From Streptomyces rishiriensis (GTDB lineage Bacteria; Actinomycetota; Actinomycetes; Streptomycetales; Streptomycetaceae), in contig NZ_BEWA01000025.1 of the NCBI RefSeq assembly GCF_003112535.1, positions 47,767 to 111,766 of the forward strand: a stretch of 64,000 nucleotides of DNA, read 5' to 3'. Below, piece after piece: positions 1-8,150 of this stretch (position 1 is the stretch's first letter; every line of letters begins with the position of its first letter). The position numbers and the translations under genes are program-made. The notes under the pieces are model-generated. The model searched no databases. It saw only the letters and a program-made list of their open reading frames with translations, and was not told where the DNA came from.

Positions 1-71
1 ATCCATGCGGCTCTGTGTCAGGTGCTCTGGCAGTGCGCGATTCGTTGTCACAGTCATACCCCCATCGCTTC

Positions 72-125
72 GTAACGCTTCAAGCGTTACATGGACGATA
101 GCAGGGGTAACGGATGAGGCGTTAC
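72..125 (+). promoter_or_regulatory. Paired GTAACG/CGTTAC inverted repeats upstream of a regulator gene
   Basis: Two inverted repeats sit directly upstream of the CGNR-type gene: GTAACGCT (72-79) facing AGCGTTAC (83-90), and GTAACG (107-112) facing GCGTTAC (119-125), the last ending 9 bases before the ATG at 135. Repeated half-sites this close to a regulator start suggest an operator for autoregulation or for a divergent neighbour left of the window. The repeats are seen; the role is inferred. Confidence 0.5.
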
Positions 126-134
126 ACTGCCGTC

Positions 135-734
135 ATGGTCAAGGAGGACAAGTTCGCCTTTCGTTTCGACTGCGGCGCCGTCTGGTTGAACCTGCTTGCC
201 ACCCGAGGCCGCTCGTTCAGCACGGAACCGGTGGAGCGGCTCGCCACGCCGGCCCGGCTCGCCGCATGGCTGGAGCATTGCGAGCTGTCCCCGGCTCAGC
301 CACCGGACCGGGGCGACCTGGAGAAGGCGCGGCAACTGCGGGAGATCCTGCGCGCCCTGGCGTTGGCAACGGTCGACGAGCAGCCGCCGCCCGCTGACGC
401 CGTGGCGGACCTGGCTGGGTTCCTCTCCGAACACGACGACCCGGTCCGGCTGGCAGCAGCCGACCGGCTGCGACGCCAACCACCAACGATGACCATGAAC
501 GCCCTGGCCCGCATCGCCCGTCAGGCCGTGGACCAACTCAGCAGCTCTGACCGGCTGGCACTCAAGAGCTGCCCGGAGCAGGACTGCCGGGGCATCTTCA
601 TCGATCCGCCCGGGCGTCGACGTTGGTGCCCCTCCCCGGCATGTGCGAGCCGGGGGAGGGTCCGCGCATTGCGCGCCCGCCGCAACGCGACTCCTGATGC
701 GAACAGCGGCCCCGAAAACACCCCGGGCCCTTGA
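135..734 (+). CDS. ABATE/CGNR zinc-finger family putative transcriptional regulator
   Basis: Protein of 199 aa. The first half (about residues 5-130) is the helical ABATE-type ligand-binding region; the last quarter holds a zinc-ribbon with CPEQDC near residue 153 and WCPSPACASRGRV further on, in the place of the usual C..CGNR motif. The last part of the motif is therefore altered (ASRGRV instead of GNR.KV), but the cysteines are kept. Family members are predicted sugar- or stress-responsive DNA-binding proteins, often next to MFS transporter genes. I chose ATG 135, inside the longer open frame from 114, because AAGGAGG-like bases are not placed for 114 and the family starts near here. Upstream inverted repeats may be its own operator. 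Family call good, target unknown. Confidence 0.8.
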   Translation: MVKEDKFAFRFDCGAVWLNLLATRGRSFSTEPVERLATPARLAAWLEHCELSPAQPPDRGDLEKARQLREILRALALATVDEQPPPADAVADLAGFLSEHDDPVRLAAADRLRRQPPTMTMNALARIARQAVDQLSSSDRLALKSCPEQDCRGIFIDPPGRRRWCPSPACASRGRVRALRARRNATPDANSGPENTPGP

Positions 735-999
735 ACAGCCTGCTGTGGTGGCGGTGCTCGGGCCGTCGGTACAGCGGTTGGCGACTTATCGAACTTCCCG
801 TCACCTGAAGAGGCGTCAAGGTGTGCCGCGGTAAATGCCGGATTACTGCGGCAGACCCCCTACGGTGATCACCGCGACCTGCGGCGGACTGTTCCGGCCG
901 CCGGGTGGGGCGGGCGTGTCGATCGAACCGGAGACCGAACTCGGGAGCCGGGGGGTGCTTCGGCTGCCGCGCGGCCGGGTGGTGCCTGCCCCTGTCCGC
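735..999. other. No gene recognised
   Basis: About 265 bases after the CGNR gene with open frames only by GC bias. I see no convincing start, domain or hairpin here. Confidence 0.4.
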
Positions 1000-1165
1000 C
1001 ACGCCCGCGTCGTACACCGCGTCTCGGCTTTGAGCGCGCGCATCGGCGATCCGGTTGAAGGAGATCTTCACGTCGTGGGCCATGGCGAACGCCGTGGTGA
1101 AGTCCCGCTTACGCAGGGCCAGGACGAACGCCGGTCCGGTCAGCAGGCGATGCGGCTACTTGGGC
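1000..1165 (-). pseudogene. Fragment of an XRE-type HTH regulator
   Basis: Read on the minus strand, about 35 residues give LRKRDFTTAFAMAHDV followed by ISFNRIADA, the first helices of the helix-turn-helix found at the start of many Streptomyces XRE/TPR regulators (pattern RDF.T.F.LAH...ISF.RIAEAC.IK). After IADA the frame shifts by one base (ALKAETR continues in another frame) and then degrades. No start codon or full HTH domain is left, so this is a remnant. Confidence 0.45.
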
Positions 1166-1580
1166 GGGTGACGGCCGTGAGTCGTCCACAAGTCCCGCAG
1201 AGCCATTGAGGGATGACAGCGTGTCAGCCCAACGGCCATACCCACCGTGGGGCCCCATGGCGGGGCTATGTTGTTCGGGGCTGTACGGGCGGTGTTCGCG
1301 GCCGCGTCTGTCCAGGGCCCGGCCGCCCGATCAGGAGGAGGGTCCTCGTGCAGAGTCCCGCCATGCCCCGCCCGCCGTGCCGCCGACGGGCGGCCCGATC
1401 CGCTCCCGTCGGCTGATCGTCGCCGCCCGGGGCCGCAACGCCGTCCCCCCTCCGACGGCGGCGGCACCGGCACCGGCACCGGCACCGGCAAGAGTGACGG
1501 CAACGACTGACGATCGGAGCGGTGTTCGGGTCAAGGCGCTCGGGATGAGGGCGCCAAACCGGCTGGCGGCTGACTGCGCC
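1166..1580. other. No gene recognised; short GGCACC-type tandem run
   Basis: No supported gene. Around 1464-1490 there is a short simple repeat of GGCACC/CACCGG units, the kind of low-complexity that creates spurious open frames on both strands. Confidence 0.4.
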
Positions 1581-1763
1581 ATGATCTTGGTCGTGGTTGG
1601 TGTGATCACGGCGTCGGAGCCGTCCTGGACAGCCCTGTTCACCGGGCTGAGCCCGCGTACCTTCGGCAAGTTGATGACCCAGCAGCGCCGGGAGGGCGCA
1701 GACGAGCCGGGTCGAGGCCGCCGGCCCCGGCATCGCCCGCGTGCACGACCTCTCACCGGATAG
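1581..1763 (+). pseudogene. N-terminal fragment of an IS5-type transposase
   Basis: From ATG 1581 the frame reads VITASEPSWTALFTGLSPRT and then FGKLMTQQRREGAD, which is the N-terminal helical segment of Streptomyces IS5-type transposases (SEPSW..PFTGLSPR.FG.L....RREGAD). The following basic region is scrambled and the frame stops at 1763, without the HTH or the DDE catalytic core. A dead transposon end. Confidence 0.5.
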
Positions 1764-1835
1764 CCCACCGCGCAGGGGGTCGAGGGCGGGACAGTGGGTA
1801 GGGCCTGCCTACCGAATGACGTCGCACGTCAACGG

Positions 1836-2144
1836 TCAATGAAGTTGGCATTCCCAAGGCTCGATGTCCGGCTCCCCCTGGGGCGGCTCCCCGGTGCAGT
1901 ATCGGTAGAGCCAGGCTGCAGCCCGGCGCTCCGCATGCTTCTCGTTGACCGGTTCTCCCTGCTCATCCAGTTCGAGGACGTTGGCGAAGATCGCGACGCA
2001 GATCTCCATCTGAGAGGGCGACTCGCGCAACTCCTCCCAGTAGTCGATCCCTTCCAGCATCGGGTGGCCTACTGACCCCCGGGCGAGCCATCCAGCGAAG
2101 CGTCGGAGGGCTCCGGAAGCACCATGGCTGAGATGCGAAGGCAT
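1836..2144 (-). CDS. Small conserved hypothetical protein (102 aa)
   Basis: Acidic, 102-aa protein with an even composition and no membrane segment. It contains FAGWLARGSVGHPMLEGIDY, then EICVAIFANVLELDEQGEP, HAERRAAAWLYRYCTGEPP and ends EPWECQLH. I believe this belongs to a small uncharacterised actinobacterial family but cannot name a function. The start is unusual: it lies inside a tandem repeat of GCATGCGAAG units (about 2131-2160), so two ATGs 10 bases apart in different frames are present; only the inner one (2144) opens this protein. No obvious operon partner. Confidence 0.72.
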   Translation of the reverse strand: MPSHLSHGASGALRRFAGWLARGSVGHPMLEGIDYWEELRESPSQMEICVAIFANVLELDEQGEPVNEKHAERRAAAWLYRYCTGEPPQGEPDIEPWECQLH

Positions 2145-2160
2145 GCGAAGGCATGCGAAG
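2131..2160. repeat. 10-bp tandem repeat spanning the start codon
   Basis: The unit GGCATGCGAA is repeated two to three times. Each unit carries an ATG on the minus strand. Because 10 is not a multiple of 3, gain or loss of a unit changes which ATG is in frame with the 102-aa gene. Confidence 0.6.
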
Positions 2161-2303
2161 AATCTAGCCCCGGCCTTCCCAGGCTGAACGTCGACCTCCC
2201 AACGCGAGGGGCGAGGGGGTGACGCCGATGGTTACGGGACGCCCCTTGGGCTCACCTCCATGTCCGAGCCAGCCCCTGACTCGGACATACTCCGCACAAG
2301 CCG

Positions 2304-2876
2304 TTACGTCTGCCTCCTCTCGAGCAGCTCGTTGAGGACCGACATCTTGTCGGGCCGTGCCTCCAGCAGGATGAGGCCGAGCACGGCGACCGGGTCGAGC
2401 GCGGGATCGCTGCGGGTGACGTATGTGTGGACAGTGCGGTCGGGTCGGGACGTCTCCCTGACATCAAGGACGGTTCGTTCTTCGGATGTCACGGAGAAGT
2501 GCAGCTTCCTGCGGAATCGAGCACGGCGGATGCGGTACTCCGCTTCCCACAGCAGCACGGTGTTCCCATGGCGCTCTCCCACCGGCTGTCCATGTGCCGA
2601 CAGCAGGGGCTGCCCCTCATTGAAGTCGACGAGCAGACGCGGGTCGTCGCCGACTCTGTCCGTGCTGCCCAACACATGCTGACAACCAGGGCCGGCCTGC
2701 GACGCGAACGCTCCGACGGGTTCGCCGTCCAGTTGGAAGAACGAACTGACCGTCCACATCATCGACTGGCCCGGCCGAAGCCCACCGCTTGTCGTCACCG
2801 GCGCCTCACCCAGTTCCTGAAAAGCACATCGTCGTTTCGCACATGGTCGCTGAGCCCCCATCGGCTGCTGGGACAT
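2304..2876 (-). CDS. Hypothetical protein, possibly tubby/LURP-like fold
   Basis: Protein of about 190 aa if started at ATG 2876 (the open frame continues to 2963). It shows alternating strands typical of a beta-barrel: FFQLDGEPVGAF, then a stretch with EAEYRIRRARFRRKLHFSV, VHTYVTRSDPALDP and a closing hydrophobic helix AVLGLILLEARPDK. A LDG-EPVG-ALGLIL layout recalls phospholipid-scramblase/tubby C-terminal-like proteins with a buried terminal helix, but this is a shape argument only. No clear ribosome binding site decides the start. No linked genes. Confidence 0.45.
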   Translation of the reverse strand: MSQQPMGAQRPCAKRRCAFQELGEAPVTTSGGLRPGQSMMWTVSSFFQLDGEPVGAFASQAGPGCQHVLGSTDRVGDDPRLLVDFNEGQPLLSAHGQPVGERHGNTVLLWEAEYRIRRARFRRKLHFSVTSEERTVLDVRETSRPDRTVHTYVTRSDPALDPVAVLGLILLEARPDKMSVLNELLERRQT

Positions 2877-3217
2877 GACATTCACCCACGGAGACGTGAG
2901 CATTCCCGAAGCGGTTCTTGATGTTGCTGCTGTGCCTCCATCGTGGCTGACGCGTGCGCGCACAACGTTCGGGGTCCTGCTGCCCGAGCCGTACGTCAGC
3001 GCGACGCGGCACGGCGGTGGCTATACGGCATGGAACCGGACAAGCAACGGAAGGTTCGCGCCACGATCCGTGACGTCTCGGCGCGACCCGCCGCCCTGAG
3101 CCCCAACGCCCGCAAGGGCACCAGGCCCGAGCCCCGTGGACCGGGGTAAGCCCAGTCACCGTTGCCCGCTCGGGAAACCGGCTGCCCTGACAGGGCGAAC
3201 ACGCCTAGGCTCGGCGC
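2877..3217. other. No supported gene; short plus-strand frame of unknown status
   Basis: A frame ending near 3149 (+) encodes RRWLYGMEPDKQRKVRATIR, which has plausible composition and could be the end of a lost gene, but there is no start, domain or homologue I recognise. Confidence 0.3.
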
Positions 3218-4006
3218 GTGGATCCCGTGAGGCTCGCCTGTGCCGTCGTTTCCGTCACAATCCTGCTGTACGGCGTGCCCGTCGTGCGTGACCGCCTGCG
3301 CGCGTGGCTCCCTGCCGCACCCGTCGACCCCTATCGCGCGGCCGCCGGTCGCTGGTTGACCGAGGACGACGTCCAGGCGGCCGCCGCCCGGCTCCTGCTG
3401 GACGGCCTGGTCACCATCAACCATCGCGGCAATCTGGCACTGACCGAGACCGGCGCGGACGTGGCGCGTACCGCGGGGCACCCCCTACCGGACGCCCTGC
3501 TCGCCGCGCTGCGCCGGCGTACCGCGGCCACGACGCTCGGCATCATCGCCTACCACGACCCCGCCTTTCGCGCCGCCCACGCCGAGTTCCACGGGCGTCC
3601 TGGCGCGTCCCGCGCCCGCCGGGCGGCCGCCGCCAGGGATTGTCTGTCGGCCACCGGGGTGCTGCTTCTTACCGGGGAACTCGCATTCGTGCTCGTGGCG
3701 CTGTTCGACCGCCTGCCCCAGGGGCCCGCGCAGTGGGCCGCGACCGCGGCCACCGGCCTCGCCTCTCTGGCCCAGCTCGGCTTCCTGGGGCGCTACGGCG
3801 AAAGGCCCGGCGTGGACGGCCACCGCGTCGCGGCCTCCGAACCCTACGTACCGCCCGCCCCGCATCCGGCTCTCGTGGAACTGTCCGAGAAGGACCCGGC
3901 GGCCGTGGCCCGGCTGCGTGCAGGACGGCTGCGCACGACCCGACGCCGCAACCGAGGACGCCGACGACGCCGTGGGCGCGGAACGGCCGCCGCGCGGACG
4001 GACTAA
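3218..4006 (+). CDS. Membrane protein of the TIGR04222-like type, unknown function
   Basis: 262 aa. A hydrophobic segment at residues 5-22, a soluble DNA-binding-like middle (TEDDVQAAAARLLLDGLVTI, then NHRGNLALTETG, residues 48-85), two hydrophobic stretches at about 150-168 and 178-195, and a very basic C-terminal tail rich in arginine. This order resembles actinobacterial TIGR04222-type membrane proteins. The GTG start at 3218 has no Shine-Dalgarno, but TAGGCT lies 6 bases upstream (3206-3211), as in leaderless Streptomyces transcripts. The stop codon TAA (4004-4006) is also the left copy of a 3-bp duplication flanking the following transposable unit, so the element landed exactly on the stop codon. 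Confidence 0.6.
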   Translation: MDPVRLACAVVSVTILLYGVPVVRDRLRAWLPAAPVDPYRAAAGRWLTEDDVQAAAARLLLDGLVTINHRGNLALTETGADVARTAGHPLPDALLAALRRRTAATTLGIIAYHDPAFRAAHAEFHGRPGASRARRAAAARDCLSATGVLLLTGELAFVLVALFDRLPQGPAQWAATAATGLASLAQLGFLGRYGERPGVDGHRVAASEPYVPPAPHPALVELSEKDPAAVARLRAGRLRTTRRRNRGRRRRRGRGTAAARTD

Positions 4007-4029
4007 CGGGCTGACCCGCGATTGATCTC

Positions 4030-4646
4030 GAGGCGTGTTCGCCTGCGGGTTTGGCTGGCTGGTGGTTCAGCAGGCCGTGGTGCGGACGTGTACCAGCTCG
4101 GTGCTGGGTTTGTGCCGGGTGGGCCGCTTGGCGGCACGGTCGGAGACCAAAGCGGCGATGGCGATCGACGGTGTTCTGCCTGCGCTTGTCGGAGACGAAG
4201 GCCCGCCGGCCGGGGGCCTGCGTGCGGACGGCGCACTTGGGTCTCCATCCCGTCGATCCGCAAGGTGACGCCCTCGGCCGCGGCGTAGGCGAACACGTCC
4301 TCCAGGGTCCGCAGCCGGATGCCGGGCCGGTCGGGGACGGCGAACCCACGGTCCGCCAGCAGCGGGCGGACCTCCCGGATCGCCCGCCCGATCGTGGAGG
4401 ACCCCACCTCGTAGAGCACGCCCAACGCCTCACGAGTGAGCCCAGTCCGCAGATGGACCAGTGTCGCCAGGAGCCGGTCGGTGAAGACAAGTTCGTACTT
4501 CGGCCCGGCCCCCGCCCCCGCCGACGGTCGCCCTCACGTCGCTCACAGCGCCCGGACTCACAGCGTGCCACCCAGCGCGGGGCGAGTTCCGCAACCAACT
4601 CGCCCAGATGTCGGCGCGACAGCCCGCAGAAGGCAGGTTGAGACAT
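4030..4646 (-). pseudogene. IS5-type transposase, frameshifted and missing its C-terminal half
   Basis: The minus strand starts MSQPAFCGLSRRHLGELVAE and continues through several frames: FTDRLLATLVHLRTGLTREA, then GSSTIGRAIREVRPLLADRG and RLRTLEDVFAYAAAEGV with IDGMETQVRRP. These are the N-terminal HTH and start of the DDE core of the same transposase type as at 36430-37159. At least two frameshifts are present and the end with the last catalytic acids is absent. Not functional. Confidence 0.7.
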
Positions 4647-4725
4647 GGCCGCCGCGGACCTGTTTGATCTTCACACGCCAGATAACTCGCGAGGCCGTCG
4701 CTATGTCCCCGCACTCACCGACCCA

Positions 4726-4747
4726 AGATCAATCGCAGGTCGGCCCA
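4726..4747. repeat. Inner copy of the IS5-like terminal repeat
   Basis: AGATCAATCGCAGGTCGGCC starts at 4726. It is complementary to the left end at 4007 with few mismatches and in the same orientation as the outer right end at 5466-5487, placing two right ends 740 bp apart on either side of the PPOX gene. Confidence 0.65.
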
Positions 4748-4761
4748 TTAGGGTTGGAGGC

Positions 4762-5421
4762 ATGACGACACCCCTTGCCGCCACCGCCTTCGACTCGTTC
4801 CGCCTGGACGCCGTGCCCGACCAGGAGACGCTGCGCCGGGTCTACGAGCTCCCCAAGGAAGCGGCATTGCGCAAGCAGATGGCCGAACTCACGGAGCAGA
4901 CCCGGCGGTTGATCGGCTGCTCATCACTGGTCCTGATCGCCAGCGCGGATGCCGAGGGCAACTGCGACGTCTCCCCGCGCGGCGGCCCCGCCGGGTTCGT
5001 CGCCGTCCTGGACTCACGGACGGTGGCGATACCGGACGCGACCGGCAACAAGCGTCTGGACACCCTGCAGAACGTCATCGCCACCGGACGGGCCGGGCTG
5101 CTGTTCCTCATTCCTGGGCGCACCACGACGCTCAGGGTGAACGGCCGGGCCTGCGTCTCCACCCGCCCGGAGCTGCTGTCGCAGCTGACCGCAGTGGGCA
5201 AGCCTCCAGCCAGTGCGCTGGTGCTGGGGATCGAGGAGGTCTACCCGCACTGCCCCAAGTCGCTTCTGCGCAGCGGAGCCTGGAAGCCGGAGCAGTGGCT
5301 GCTGTCGGACGCCCAGCCAACTTCGGCCGAGGTGACGCTGGCCCAGCTGCGGATGCCGGAGCTGACGATCGCCGACATCGAGCAGGCGGAGGCGGACTCT
5401 CTGAAGTACCGGTACGAGTAG
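4762..5421 (+). CDS. Pyridoxamine 5'-phosphate oxidase-family FMN-dependent flavoprotein
   Basis: 219 aa, complete. The split-barrel core runs from about residue 50 (CSSLVLIASADAEGNCDVSP, then RGGPAGFVAVLDSRTVAIPD) to residue 150 with TGRAGLLFLIPGRTTTLRVN, and the C-terminus carries KSLLRSGAWKPEQWL, a feature of the MSMEG_1061-type FMN-dependent PPOX proteins. Such enzymes reduce or oxidise small substrates with FMN or F420; the substrate is unknown. Start at ATG 4762 with GGAGG at 4756-4760 (the open frame upstream enters the transposon end). The gene lies between an inner and an outer transposon terminal repeat, so it may be a passenger gene. Confidence 0.85.
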   Translation: MTTPLAATAFDSFRLDAVPDQETLRRVYELPKEAALRKQMAELTEQTRRLIGCSSLVLIASADAEGNCDVSPRGGPAGFVAVLDSRTVAIPDATGNKRLDTLQNVIATGRAGLLFLIPGRTTTLRVNGRACVSTRPELLSQLTAVGKPPASALVLGIEEVYPHCPKSLLRSGAWKPEQWLLSDAQPTSAEVTLAQLRMPELTIADIEQAEADSLKYRYE

Positions 5422-5490
5422 CGGGCCGGCCTGTGCTTGCTGAACCACCTGACCAGCCCGCCCCAAGATCAATCGAGGGTCAGCCCGTAA

Positions 5491-6224
5491 GACCGTGTCC
5501 TACGTGGTGAGGCGGACGAGCCGCTTGGAGCGGCAGAGGGCGGCGGCCAGGCCGAGAAAGGCGAGGTATTTGCGGGGATTGCGTTCATAGCGGGGCGGGG
5601 GTTGAGTCGGCGGTAGCCGGAAAGCCACGACATGGTTCGCTCGATGACCCACCGGCGGCGCCCTCATCGTTCGCTGGACTCGATGCCCTTGCGGGCGATC
5701 CGCACTCCGATGCGCATCCACCGGAGCCATCTGCGCAGATCAGCCCGGTCATAGGCTTTGGCCGCGTGCAGGCGTGGCGTTGGGACTTGAAGTGACGGCC
5801 TCTGCGGGGATCGTGTCTCGTTTGGTGACCCTCGATCATGGGCTTCAGCCCCTCGCCGTCGTGGGTGTTGCCGGCCGAGACGCCGACGAGGAGGGGCTTC
5901 CGTTCGCGTCCGGCAGGATGTGCGTCTTGGAACCCGGCTTGCCGCCGTCCACGGGGCTTGGACCTGTATGGTCGCCCCCTTTTTGGCCCTTACATGGGCG
6001 GTGTCGAGGACGACGCGGGTGACGTCGATGAGGCCGGCGTCGTCGAGCCGGTGCAGCACCGCTTCCTCATCAGGCGTGTCCTGCGTTTCGCCACCGTGCG
6101 GCCGTACCTTCGACGGTGGGATCAGCGGCTTCGCGATCTCCCACAGCCCGTCAGGAGCAATCCAACTCCACGTACCCCGCCCCATACCGAGACCGACGAC
6201 CGCCTCACCACGTAGGACACGGTC
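5491..6224. mobile_element. IS5-family element, internally degenerate
   Basis: Terminal inverted repeats of 25 bases are perfect: GACCGTGTCCTACGTGGTGA begins at 5491 and its complement closes at 6224. It abuts the TAA duplicate of the previous element. The length, 734 bp, is less than a complete IS of this type (usually about 850), so an internal deletion is likely. No clear target duplication was found. Confidence 0.8.
5510..6195 (-). pseudogene. IS5-family transposase remnant
   Basis: In successive minus frames: APDGLWEIAKPLIPPSKVRP, DAGLIDVTRVVLDTAHVRAK (catalytic Asp in VLDTAHVRAKK), then GIESSER and a final VIERTMSWLSGYRRL-type segment. These are the start, the DDE strand and the C-terminal box of IS5/IS1031-like transposases. 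The segment between the entry helix and the DDE strand is missing and at least three frames are used. Confidence 0.7.
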
Positions 6225-6274
6225 GTAGTGTGGCCGCCGGGAGTCGCCACCGTACGGATGAGTTGGAAGTTCTG

Positions 6275-6355
6275 CTGCCGACCACCGCCGCGTTCCTCCT
6301 TGACGGGGCTCGCTACCGGCGGCCGTCGGGCTACGGACAAGGGGGTCCCCTGCAC
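6275..6355 (+). repeat. Dispersed copy of the Replic_Relax leader sequence
   Basis: This stretch matches 58838-58916, upstream of the intact Replic_Relax gene. Both contain GCGTT(T/C)CTCCTTG (6290-6302; 58851-58863) followed at the same distance by GGACAAGGGGGTCCCCTGCA (6335-6354; 58896-58915). It lies next to IS ends, suggesting a lost plasmid or element copy here. Confidence 0.6.
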
Positions 6356-6424
6356 CGACAACAGCACCCAGCGCAGCCCCGTCCGGACCCTCCCTACGAG
6401 GGGTACCGCGAGGTAAGTGCCTGC

Positions 6425-7526
6425 TCACACCTCCAGCACCAACCGCTCTCCTTCCGGTGCACGCGAGACGCAGGGCAGCATGGCGCCGGCCGCACGTTCG
6501 GTGGCGGTGAGCCGGCGGTCACGGTGATCGACCTGACCGTGGGCCACCCGTACCCGGCAGGTGCCGCAAAACCCCTGGCGGCAGGAGAACGGCAGGTCCG
6601 GCAGGGCCTCGTGGAGAACATCCAGGGCGGAGCGGTCGCACGGCACCGGCAGCACCCGTCCGGTGTCGCCCAGCTGGAGTTCGAAGGGACGGCCGTCCGT
6701 GATCGGGGCCGGGGCGAAACGCTCGAAGTGCAGGGCTGACGCGCGGCTACCGCCGAACGCGCGCCGAACGCCGTCGATCATGGGTGCCGGCCCGCAGCAG
6801 TACGCCGCACCCGCCGCCGGGCACGAGCTCAACAGATCGGCTGCTTCGGGCGCGCGGGACTCGTCGTCAGGGCGGACGGAGACCCGGCCAGGGGCTGCTG
6901 CTGCGAGTTCGGCCAGCTCTGCCGCGAAGGGCATCGAGCCGCGGCTGCGGCCGGTGTGCACGAGCCTGAAGTCCAGCCCGCGTCGGGCGGCCTCCCGAGC
7001 CATCGGCAGGATCGGGGTGATGCCGATGCCGCCCGCGATGAACAGGACGGATGCTTCGGCGGCGAAGGGGAAGGCGTTCCGGGGCCCGGCGACGGCGACG
7101 CGCATACCGTCTGCGAGGGCGTCGTGCACCTCGGCCGAACCGCCTTGGCCGCCCGCGATGCGGCGCACCGCGATGCGGTACCGGTACCGGTCGGCGGGGT
7201 CGCCGCAAAGAGAGTACGGGCGCTTGCGGCCGGAGGGCAGGTGCAGTTCGATGTGGGCGCCGGGCTGCCAGGGCGGGAGCAATTTCCCCGTCGGGTGCTG
7301 CCAGCCGCAGGGAGACGACGTCCTGGGCCTCTTGGTGCTTGGTGGCGACCACCAGTTCCCGGATCGCGGGCATCCGGGTGGCCGGCGGGCGCCTGGGAGG
7401 AGTGCTGCGCCGTGCGAGGCGCGCGGCCGCGTTGTCGCTGAATGCCGCCAGCTTCTGCATGAAGGAGTCGCCGCGCGGCCTGCCGTAGAGGTCCGGCAGC
7501 CGGGTGACGGGTGTGCTGATGTCCAT
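6425..7526 (-). pseudogene. PDR/VanB-family ferredoxin-type oxidoreductase, frameshifted
   Basis: Electron-transfer subunit of a Rieske-type oxygenase or P450-like system: FMN/FAD- and NAD-binding domains followed by a plant-type 2Fe-2S domain. Visible motifs are RPYSLCGDPADRYRYRIAV (flavin), LFIAGGIGITPILPMAREA (NAD) and the ligand set FSCRQGFCGTCRVRV with a last Cys in MLPCVSRAP. The N-terminus from ATG 7526 (MDISTPVTRLPDLYGRPRG) is in another frame; the frames join at about 7282 where one extra A in GGGGAAATTG breaks the reading. Everything else is intact, so a single-base error or recent mutation would explain it. Downstream of the metal-dependent hydrolase gene on the same strand. Confidence 0.75.
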
Positions 7527-7557
7527 GGGATGCCTCACTGCCTCACTGGTCGCCGGG

Positions 7558-8150
7558 TCATCGGGCAGCCGCTCGGGCGGCGGGGGAGGCCGCCAGGTAG
7601 GCGACCGCCTGCTGAGTCGAGCCCTCCTGGGTCGGGTCGTAGCCGGGGCGGAAGTAGCGCAGCACCGAGCGGGCGAACGCGCCGGCCGGGGCAACAGGTC
7701 CTTGCGGGCCGCGGCCAGGTACTCGCGGACGCGGACCTTGACCCGATCGTCGAGTTCGGGGTCGGCGCTCATCAGGAAGCGGACTCCGCGGATCCACAGC
7801 CGGGTCAGCACCGGAGCGGTGACGAGCATGCCGATCACTCGGCGTCGGTAGCTTGGATCGAGGTGCACCAGCAGGTCGAACGCGACCGAACGGTGTTCGA
7901 CCTCCTCCGCGCCGTGCCAGCGGAACAGATCGAGCATCGCGGGGTCCGCGCCGGCCCGGTCCAGGTGCCCGTTGCTGAGAATCCAGTGACCCAAATACGC
8001 GGTGAAGTGCTCGAAGGCTGCTATGGGGGCGAGCCGTTGGAGGAGATGCGCGTGTGCGGCGGCCGGCGTCAGCTCCGGGCGGTCTCCGAGCACCCTTCTA
8101 AAGATCCATTCGGACTGCAGGGTGTACGGAGCCGGATCCAGTCCCTTGGA
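7558..8150 (-). pseudogene. Metal-dependent hydrolase (PF10118-type), truncated and frameshifted
   Basis: Minus-strand segments SEWIFRRVLGDRPELTP, AAFEHFTAYLGHWIL, FRWHGAEEVEHRSVAFDLLV and, after a frameshift near 7700, RYFRPGYDPTQEGSTQQAVA. The EH..A.E...H and W H.AEE.EH.SVAF motifs are those of the di-metal-binding family annotated metal-dependent hydrolase, often encoded beside VanB-like reductases, as here. About 100 N-terminal residues are missing because the gene is joined at about 8150 to a HAD gene fragment on the other strand. Confidence 0.7.

Larger units (their letters stand above)
4007..5487. mobile_element. IS5-like unit with a PPOX passenger gene
   Basis: The outer ends are inverted repeats: CGGGCTGACCCGCGATTGAT starts at 4007 and its complement ends at 5487 (22 bases with one mismatch). 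TAA flanks both sides (4004-4006 and 5488-5490), consistent with a 3-bp target duplication. Inside are a degenerate transposase (4030-4646, minus), an inner copy of the same end at 4726-4747 (two to three mismatches) and the intact flavoprotein gene 4762-5421. Either the transposon captured the gene by using a second end, or two copies recombined leaving one transposase. Ends and repeats are seen; the mobility as a unit is inference. Confidence 0.6.
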
